The notes under the pieces: generated by a model
What the model saw: only the letters and a program-made list of their open reading frames with translations
Database searches by the model: none
Told to the model about the DNA's origin: nothing
Program-made: the position numbers and the translations under genes
Part shown: in pieces, positions 56,260 to 64,000 of the stretch
Layout: the number at the start of each line of letters is the position of its first letter
How positions within the stretch are numbered: the stretch's first letter is position 1
NCBI GenBank assembly: GCA_032622095.1
Contig: CP136061.1
Location: 48,803,797 to 48,867,796, forward strand
From: Siphonodentalium dalli
Lineage: Eukaryota > Mollusca > Scaphopoda > Gadilida > Siphonodentaliidae
Length of the DNA: 64,000 nucleotides
Reading direction: 5' to 3'

Positions 56260-56672
56260 TGCAAATAGTGTGTCTGTAATCAGCAGAATGAGGTACCCAG
56301 AGGGTAAATTTAGTGATGCTATCACACACTGCAAGCTAGTATCACCAAATTCACCCTCTGGAAACCTCATTCTGCTTAGGCCTCAACTGCTATGAGAGAC
56401 GTAGGATCAGATTGAAGTTCCCCAATTGAAGTTGGTGATATTATGCATTTTATCTTCTGTAAATTAGGGGATATAGAAACTTCCCAGAAGGGAAAAAGTA
56501 ACTAAAAACATTGTTAATTTGAGACTATAGGTACCTCCCAGAAGATGAGGCCTAAGCAGAATGAAGTGCCCAGAGGGTGAATTTGGTGATGCTAGCCCAC
56601 TGTACAGGATAGCATCACTAAATTACCCCTCTAGGCACCTCTATCTGCAAATGACAGATAGACTATGCAGGA
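56260..56672. mobile_element. CAAGCCTTG-family hAT-like element (degraded ends)
   Basis: Modules at 56282-56372 and 56555-56655 around an internal block with GTTAATTTGAGACTATAGG. Upstream of the first CACNA2D exon in view. Confidence 0.75.
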
Positions 56673-57195
56673 TTGCATCAATCTGTCATGGAATGACAAA
56701 ATAATTGCAGTATGTTTTTGATACAATCACACATGGAATTGAGATAAAACAGACATTTCAAAGTTTAGATTTTTGATTCATTACTGTAATTGGTAATTAC
56801 ATGTAAGTTCAAACATTTGTTAAACACGTGATGGATTGCGATTGCTATATCTCAGTGATAAATGCGTTGGTCTTGCTTGATGGGCAATTTTTGATGAAAT
56901 AAATCACGGAATCTATCAACTATCATTATACACTCCAGATGCTCTAATTGCACCTCTAGTGACTTGTTCTGACCGAAGGGCTCAATGTATTTGTGTGACT
57001 TAAGTACTCTTTTTAGGGTGGACGAATATTTGATTTTGATATTCGAAACCGCAATTGACAAACAAATATTTGTTTCAGTGCTACCAATCTTCATTTCTAT
57101 CTCGCGTGTTGGAATTTGCTCAACCAAATCAGCATCAATGATTTAGTTGGATGTTGAAATCGTGGTTCAGGCAAACAATGAAATCAACAAATAAT
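56673..57195. other. Intronic or upstream CACNA2D sequence
   Basis: An open frame on the minus strand (56852-57127) encodes an AT-rich peptide I cannot match to alpha2/delta. It lacks convincing splice sites, so I do not call an exon. Confidence 0.4.
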
Positions 57196-57680
57196 CAAGC
57201 CTTGAAATAGTGTGTCTATCATTGAGGTCCCCAGAGGGTGAATTTAGTGATGCTATCTCGAACTGTGGGCTAGGGTCATCGAATTCACCCTCTATGAACC
57301 TAATTCTGATAAGGCCTCAAATATTATGGGAGACATAGAATCAGATTGAAGTTCCCCAGTTGAAAATGGTCATGTTCACCAATTAGTCACCTCGTTTCTG
57401 TATTTTTATCTTCTGCAATTTAGGGGATATAGAAACTGAACATAAGGGAAAAAGTAACTAAAAACAATGTTAATTTGAGACTATAGCTACTTCCCAAAAG
57501 ATGAGGCCTAAGCAGAAACTAAACAAGGGAAAAAGTAACTAATAGCAATGTTAATTTGAGACTATAGATACTTCCCAGAAGATGAGGCCTAAGCAGAATG
57601 AGGTTCACAGAGGATGAATTTAGTGATGCTAGCCTGCTGTGCTCATTCTACAAATGACAGACACACTATTTCAAGGCAGG
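57196..57680. mobile_element. CAAGCCTTG-family hAT-like element with exact 8-bp duplication (CAAATAAT)
   Basis: CAAATAAT at 57188-57195 and 57681-57688. Left end CAAGCCTTGAAATAG, right end TATTTCAAGGCAGG (mutated). A full-length internal block is present and partly duplicated (57470-57600). It ends about 35 bp before the satellite starts. Confidence 0.9.
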
Positions 57681-57715
57681 CAAATAATAGACCCACACAT
57701 ATTAAAATGATTTTA

Positions 57716-60700
57716 CAGTATACAGGTTAGAGTGTCCCATGAAGACACAGTATACAGGTTAGAGTGTCCCATGAAGACACAGTATACCATGAAGACACAG
57801 TATACAGGTTAGAGTGTCCCATGAAGACGCAGTATACCATGAAGACGCAGTATACAGGTTAGAGTGTCCCATGAAGACACAGTATACCATGAAGACACAG
57901 TATACAGGTTAGAGTGTCCCATGAAGACACAGTATACAGGTTAGAGTGTCCCATGAAGACACAATATACAGGTTAGAGTGTCCCATGAAGACACAGTATA
58001 CAGGTTAGAGTGTCCCATGAAGACACAGTATACAGGTTAGTGTATCCCATGAAGACACAGTATACAGGTTAGAGTGTCCCATGAAGACACAGTATACAGG
58101 TTAGAGTGTCCCATGAAGACACAGTATACAGGTTAGAGTGTCCCATGAAGACACAGTATACCATGAAGACACAGTATACAGGTTAGAGTGTCCCATGAAG
58201 ACACAGTATACCATGAAGACACAGTATACAGGTTAGAGTGTCCCATGAAGACACAGTATACCATGAAGACACAGTATACAGGTTAGAGTGTCCCATGAAG
58301 ACACAGTATACCATGAAGACACAGTATACAGGTTAGAGTGTCCCATGAAGACACAGTATACCATGAAGACACAGTATACAGGTTAGAGTGTCCCATGAAG
58401 ACGCAGTATACCATGAAGACGCAGTATACAGGTTAGAGTGTCCCATGAAGACACAGTATACCATGAAGACACAGTATACAGGTTAGAGTGTCCCATGAAG
58501 ACACAGTATACCATGAAGACACAGTATACAGGTTAGAGTGTCCCATGAAGACACAGTATACAGGTTAGAGTGTCCCATGAAGACACAGTATACCATGAAG
58601 ACACAGTATACAGGTTAGAGTGTCCCATGAAGACACAGTATACCATGAAGACACAGTATACAGGTTAGAGTGTCCCATGAAGACACAGTATACCATGAAG
58701 ACACAGTATACAGGTTAGAGTGTCCCATGAAGACACAGTATACCATGAAGACACAGTATACAGGTTAGAGTGTCCCATGAAGACACAGTATACCATGAAG
58801 ACACAGTATACAGGTTAGAGTGTCCCATGAAGACACAGTATACCATGAAGACACAGTATACAGGTTAGAGTGTCCCATGAAGACACAGTATACCATGAAG
58901 ACACAGTATACAGGTTAGAGTGTCCCATGAAGACACAGTATACCATGAAGACGCAGTATACAGGTTAGAGTGTCCCATGAAGACACAGTATACCATGAAG
59001 ACACAGTATACAGGTTAGAGTGTCCCATGAAGACACAGTATACCATGAAGACACAGTATACAGGTTAGAGTGTCCCATGAAGACACAGTATACCATGAAG
59101 ACACAGTATACAGGTTAGAGTGTCCCATGAAGACACAGTATACCATGAAGACACAGTATACAGGTTAGAGTGTCCCATGAAGACACAGTATACCATGAAG
59201 ACACAGTATACAGGTTAGAGTGTCCCATGAAGACACAGTATACCATGAAGACGCAGTATACAGGTTAGAGTGTCCCATGAAGACACAGTATACCATGAAG
59301 ACACAGTATACAGGTTAGAGTGTCCCATGAAGACGCAGTATACCATGAAGACGCAGTATACAGGTTAGAGTGTCCCATGAAGACACAGTATACCATGAAG
59401 ACACAGTATACAGGTTAGAGTGTCCCATGAAGACACAGTATACAGGTTAGAGTGTCCCATGAAGACACAGTATACAGGTTAGAGTGTCCCATGAAGACAC
59501 AGTATACAGGTTAGAGTGTCCCATGAAGACACAATATACAGGTTAGAGTGTCCCATGAAGACACAGTATACAGGTTAGAGTGTCCCATGAAGACACAGTA
59601 TACCATGAAGACACAGTATACAGGTTAGAGTGTCCCATGAAGACACAGTATACAGGTTAGAGTGTCCCATGAAGACACAGTATACAGGTTAGAGTGTCCC
59701 ATGAAGACACAGTATACAGGTTAGAGTGTCCCATGAAGACACAATATACAGGTTAGAGTGTCCCATGAAGACACAGTATACAGGTTAGAGTGTCCCATGA
59801 AGACACAGTATACCATGAAGACACAGTATACAGGTTAGAGTGTCCCATGAAGACACAGTATACAGGTTAGAGTGTCCCATGAAGACACAGTATACAGGTT
59901 AGAGTGTCCCATGAAGACACAGTATACAGGTTAGAGTGTCCCATGAAGACACAGTATACAGGTTAGAGTGTCCCATGAAGACACAATATCCAGGTTAGAG
60001 TGTCCCATGAAGACACAGTATACAGGTTAGAGTGTCCCATGAAGACACAGTATACAGGTTAGAGTGTCCCATGAAGACACAGTATACAGGTTAGAGTGTC
60101 CCATGAAGACACAGTATACAGGTTAGAGTGTCCCATGAAGACACAGTATACAGGTTAGAGTGTCCCATGAAGACGCAGTATACAGGTTAGAGTGTCCCAT
60201 GAAGACACAGTATACAGGTTAGAGTGTCCCATGAAGACACAGTATACAGGTTAGAGTGTCCCATGAAGACACAGTATACCATGAAGACACAATATACAGG
60301 TTAGAGTGTCCCATGAAGACACAGTATACCATGAAGACGCAGTATACAGGTTAGAGTGTCCCATGAAGACACAGTATACCATGAAGACACAGTATACAGG
60401 TTAGAGTGTCCCATGAAGACACAGTATACCATGAAGACACAGTATACAGGTTAGAGTGTCCCATGAAGACACAGTATACAGGTTAGAGTGTCCCATGAAG
60501 ACACAGTATACAGGTTAGAGTGTCCCATGAAGACACAGTATACAGGTTAGAGTGTCCCATGACGACACAGTATACAGGTTAGAGTGTCCCATGAAGACAC
60601 AGTATACAGGTTAGAGTGTCCCATGAAGACACAGTATACAGGTTAGAGTGTCCCATGAAGACACAGTATACAGGTTAGAGTGTCCCATGAAGACACAGTA

Positions 60701-63700
60701 TACAGGTTAGAGTGTCCCATGAAGACACAGTATACAGGTTAGAGTGTCCCATGAAGACACAGTATACAGGTTAGAGTGTCCCATGAAGACACAGTATACA
60801 GGTTAGAGTGTCCCATGAAGACACAGTATACAGGTTAGAGTGTCCCATGAAGACACAGTATACAGGTTAGAGTGTCCCATGAAGACACAGTATACAGGTT
60901 AGAGTGTCCCATGAAGACACAGTATACAGGTTAGAGTGTCCCATGAAGACACAGTATACAGGTTAGAGTGTCCCATGACGACACAGTATACAGGTTAGAG
61001 TGTCCCATGAAGACACAGTATACAGGTTAGAGTGTCCCATGAAGACACAGTATACAGGTTAGAGTGTCCCATGAAGACACAGTATACAGGTTAGAGTGTC
61101 CCATGAAGACACAGTATACAGGTTAGAGTGTCCCATGAAGACACAGTATACAGGTTAGAGTGTCCCATGAAGACACAGTATACAGGTTAGAGTGTCCCAT
61201 GAAGACACAGTATACAGGTTAGAGTGTCCCATGAAGACACAGTATACAGGTTAGAGTGTCCCATGAAGACACAGTATACAGGTTAGAGTGTCCCATGAAG
61301 ACACAGTATACAGGTTAGAGTGTCCCATGAAGACACAGTATACCATGAAGACACAATATACAGGTTAGAGTGTCCCATGAAGACACAGTATACCATGAAG
61401 ACGCAGTATACAGGTTAGAGTGTCCCATGAAGACACAGTATACCATGAAGACACAGTATACAGGTTAGAGTGTCCCATGAAGACACAGTATACCATGAAG
61501 ACACAGTATACAGGTTAGAGTGTCCCATGAAGACACAGTATACAGGTTAGAGTGTCCCATGAAGACACAGTATACAGGTTAGAGTGTCCCATGAAGACAC
61601 AGTATACAGGTTAGAGTGTCCCATGACGACACAGTATACAGGTTAGAGTGTCCCATGAAGACACAGTATACAGGTTAGAGTGTCCCATGAAGACACAGTA
61701 TACCATGAAGACACAGTATACAGGTTAGAGTGTCCCATGAAGACACAGTATACAGGTTAGAGTGTCTCATGAAGACACAGTATACAGGTTAGAGTGTCCC
61801 ATGAAGACACAGTATACAGGTTAGAGTGTCCCATGAAGACACAGTATACAGGTTAGAGTGTCCCATGAAGACACAGTATACAGGTTAGAGTGTCCCATGA
61901 AGACACAGTATACCATGAAGACACAGTATACAGGTTAGAGTGTCTCATGAAGACACAGTATACAGGTTAGAGTGTCTCATGAAGACACAGTATACAGGTT
62001 AGAGTGTCCCATGAAGACACAGTATACCATGAAGACACAGTATACAGGTTAGAGTGTCCCATGAAGACACAGTATACCATGAAGACACAGTATACAGGTT
62101 AGAGTGTCCCATGAAGACACAGTATACCATGAAGACACAATATACAGGTTAGAGTGTCCCATGAAGACACAGTATACCATGAAGACACAATATACAGGTT
62201 AGAGTGTCCCATGAAGACACAGTATACCATGAAGACACAATATACAGGTTAGAGTGTCCCATGAAGACACAGTATACCATGAAGACACAGTATACAGGTT
62301 AGAGTGTCTCATGAAGACACAGTATACAGGTTAGAGTGTCTCATGAAGACACAGTATACAGGTTAGAGTGTCCCATGAAGACACAGTATACCATGAAGAC
62401 ACAGTATACAGGTTAGAGTGTCCCATGAAGACACAGTATACCATGAAGACACAGTATACAGGTTAGAGTGTCCCATGAAGACACAGTATACCATGAAGAC
62501 ACAATATACAGGTTAGAGTGTCCCATGAAGACACAGTATACCATGAAGACACAATATACAGGTTAGAGTGTCCCATGAAGACACAGTATACAGGTTAGAG
62601 TGTCCCATGAAGACACAGTATACAGGTTAGAGTGTCCCATGAAGACACAGTATACAGGTTAGAGTGTCCCATGAAGACACAGTATACAGGTTAGAGTGTC
62701 CCATGAAGACACAGTATACAGGTTAGAGTGTCCCATGAAGACACAGTATACAGGTTAGAGTGTCCCATGAAGACACAGTATACAGGTTAGAGTGTCCCAT
62801 GAAGACACAGTATACCATGAAGACACAATATACAGGTTAGAGTGTCCCATGAAGACACAGTATACAGGTTAGAGTGTCCCAATGAAGACACAGTATACCA
62901 TGAAGACACAGTATACCATGAAGACACAGTATACCATGAAGACACAATATACAGGTTAGAGTGTCCCATGAAGACACAGTATACCATGAAGACACAATAT
63001 ACAGGTTAGAGTGTCCCATGAAGACACAGTATACAGGTTAGAGTGTCCCATGAAGACACAGTATACAGGTTAGAGTGTCCCATGAAGACACAGTATACAG
63101 GTTAGAGTGTCTCATGAAGACACAGTATACAGGTTAGAGTGTCCCATGAAGACACAGTATACCATGAAGACACAGTATACAGGTTAGAGTGTCCCATGAA
63201 GACACAGTATACCATGAAGACACAATATACAGGTTAGAGTGTCCCATGAAGACACAGTATACCATGAAGACACAATATACAGGTTAGAGTGTCCCATGAA
63301 GACACAGTATACAGGTTAGAGTGTCCCATGAAGACACAGTATACAGGTTAGAGTGTCCCATGAAGACACAGTATACAGGTTAGAGTGTCCCATGAAGACA
63401 CAGTATACAGGTTAGAGTGTCCCATGAAGACACAGTATACCATGAAGACACAATATACAGGTTAGAGTGTCCCATGAAGACACAGTATACAGGTTAGAGT
63501 GTCCCAATGAAGACACAGTATACCATGAAGACACAGTATACCATGAAGACACAGTATACCATGAAGACACAATATACAGGTTAGAGTGTCCCATGAAGAC
63601 ACAGTATACCATGAAGACACAATATACAGGTTAGAGTGTCCCATGAAGACACAGTATACCATGAAGACACAATATACAGGTTAGAGTGTCCCATGAAGAC

Positions 63701-64000
63701 ACAGTATACAGGTTAGAGTGTCCCATGAAGACACAGTATACCATGAAGACACAATATACAGGTTAGAGTGTCCCATGAAGACACAGTATACCATGAAGAC
63801 GCAGTATACAGGTTAGAGTGTCCCATGAAGACACAGTATACAGGTTAGAGTGTCCCATGAAGACACAGTATACAGGTTAGAGTGTCCCATGAAGACACAA
63901 TATACAGGTTAGAGTGTCCCATGAAGACACAGTATACAGGTTAGAGTGTCCCATGAAGACACAGTATACAGGTTAGAGTGTCCCATGAAGACACAGTATA
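57716..64000. repeat. Satellite array with 32-bp and 50-bp units, runs off the window
   Basis: Unit A (32 bp) is CAGGTTAGAGTGTCCCATGA AGACACAGTATA. Unit B (18 bp) is CCATGAAGACACAGTATA, identical to the last 18 bp of A. The array is built of A alone and A+B (50 bp), in long alternating domains: A+B prevails at about 58140-59410 and A alone at about 59420-60260 and 60450-61310. Rare markers (GACGCAG, ACAATATA, GACGACAC, GTCTCATG, CCCAATGAAG) recur in the same order, showing block duplications. At least 6.3 kb. Confidence 0.96.

Noticed and set aside
56852-57127. 91-codon minus-strand frame as an additional CACNA2D exon
   Set aside because: No similarity to the alpha2/delta region expected upstream of the PSISW exon, and no GT/AG borders in a compatible phase.
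62787-63662. Frames with repeated GHSNLYTVSSW peptides in the right-hand satellite
   Set aside because: They are accidents of mixed 32/50-bp periods; frames break wherever the unit order changes.

Overview
The window looks like nuclear DNA of an animal, most likely a lophotrochozoan such as a mollusc. It is AT-rich, its genes are cut into small exons by long introns with GT/AG borders, and it is full of minisatellites and short non-autonomous DNA transposons. There is no sign of prokaryotic or organellar sequence. The species placement is inference.

Two protein genes can be read, both on the minus strand. (1) A complete coding sequence for Porcupine (PORCN), the ER membrane O-acyltransferase that palmitoleoylates Wnt proteins. 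It lies in 12 exons between 21563 (start) and 3591 (stop). All splice phases agree, giving 494 residues with the MBOAT Asn and His at residues 342 and 377. (2) The C-terminal 185 residues of a voltage-gated calcium channel alpha2/delta subunit (CACNA2D1/2-like), in seven exons from 56176 to the stop at 47940. Its 5' exons lie beyond the right edge. The genes are head-to-tail with about 26 kb between them in which I can support no further gene.

Layout. 1-3000: three minisatellites (about 75, 43 and 18 bp units) downstream of PORCN. 3591-21576: PORCN, whose intron 10 holds a 3.4-kb, 42-bp-unit minisatellite. 21577-47939: spacer dominated by nested transposon relics. 47940-56176: alpha2/delta exons. 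57716-64000: an alpha2/delta-side satellite with 32/50-bp units that runs off the window.

The main observation is that several tandem repeats are copies of the splice junctions of these two genes. The 42-bp array in PORCN intron 10 is 24 bp of exon 10 plus 18 bp of intron, so each well-preserved unit has its own 5' splice site. A 46-bp, seven-copy array in alpha2/delta is 10 bp of intron plus 36 bp of exon, so each unit has its own 3' splice site. PORCN exon 6 (acceptor, 76-bp unit) and exon 5 (donor, about 74-bp unit) show smaller versions of the same thing.

The other theme is transposons: hAT-like elements with 8-bp target duplications, TTAA-flanked piggyBac-like elements, palindromic TA-flanked Tc1/mariner-like MITEs, and a 67-69-nt hairpin module found inside elements with different ends.
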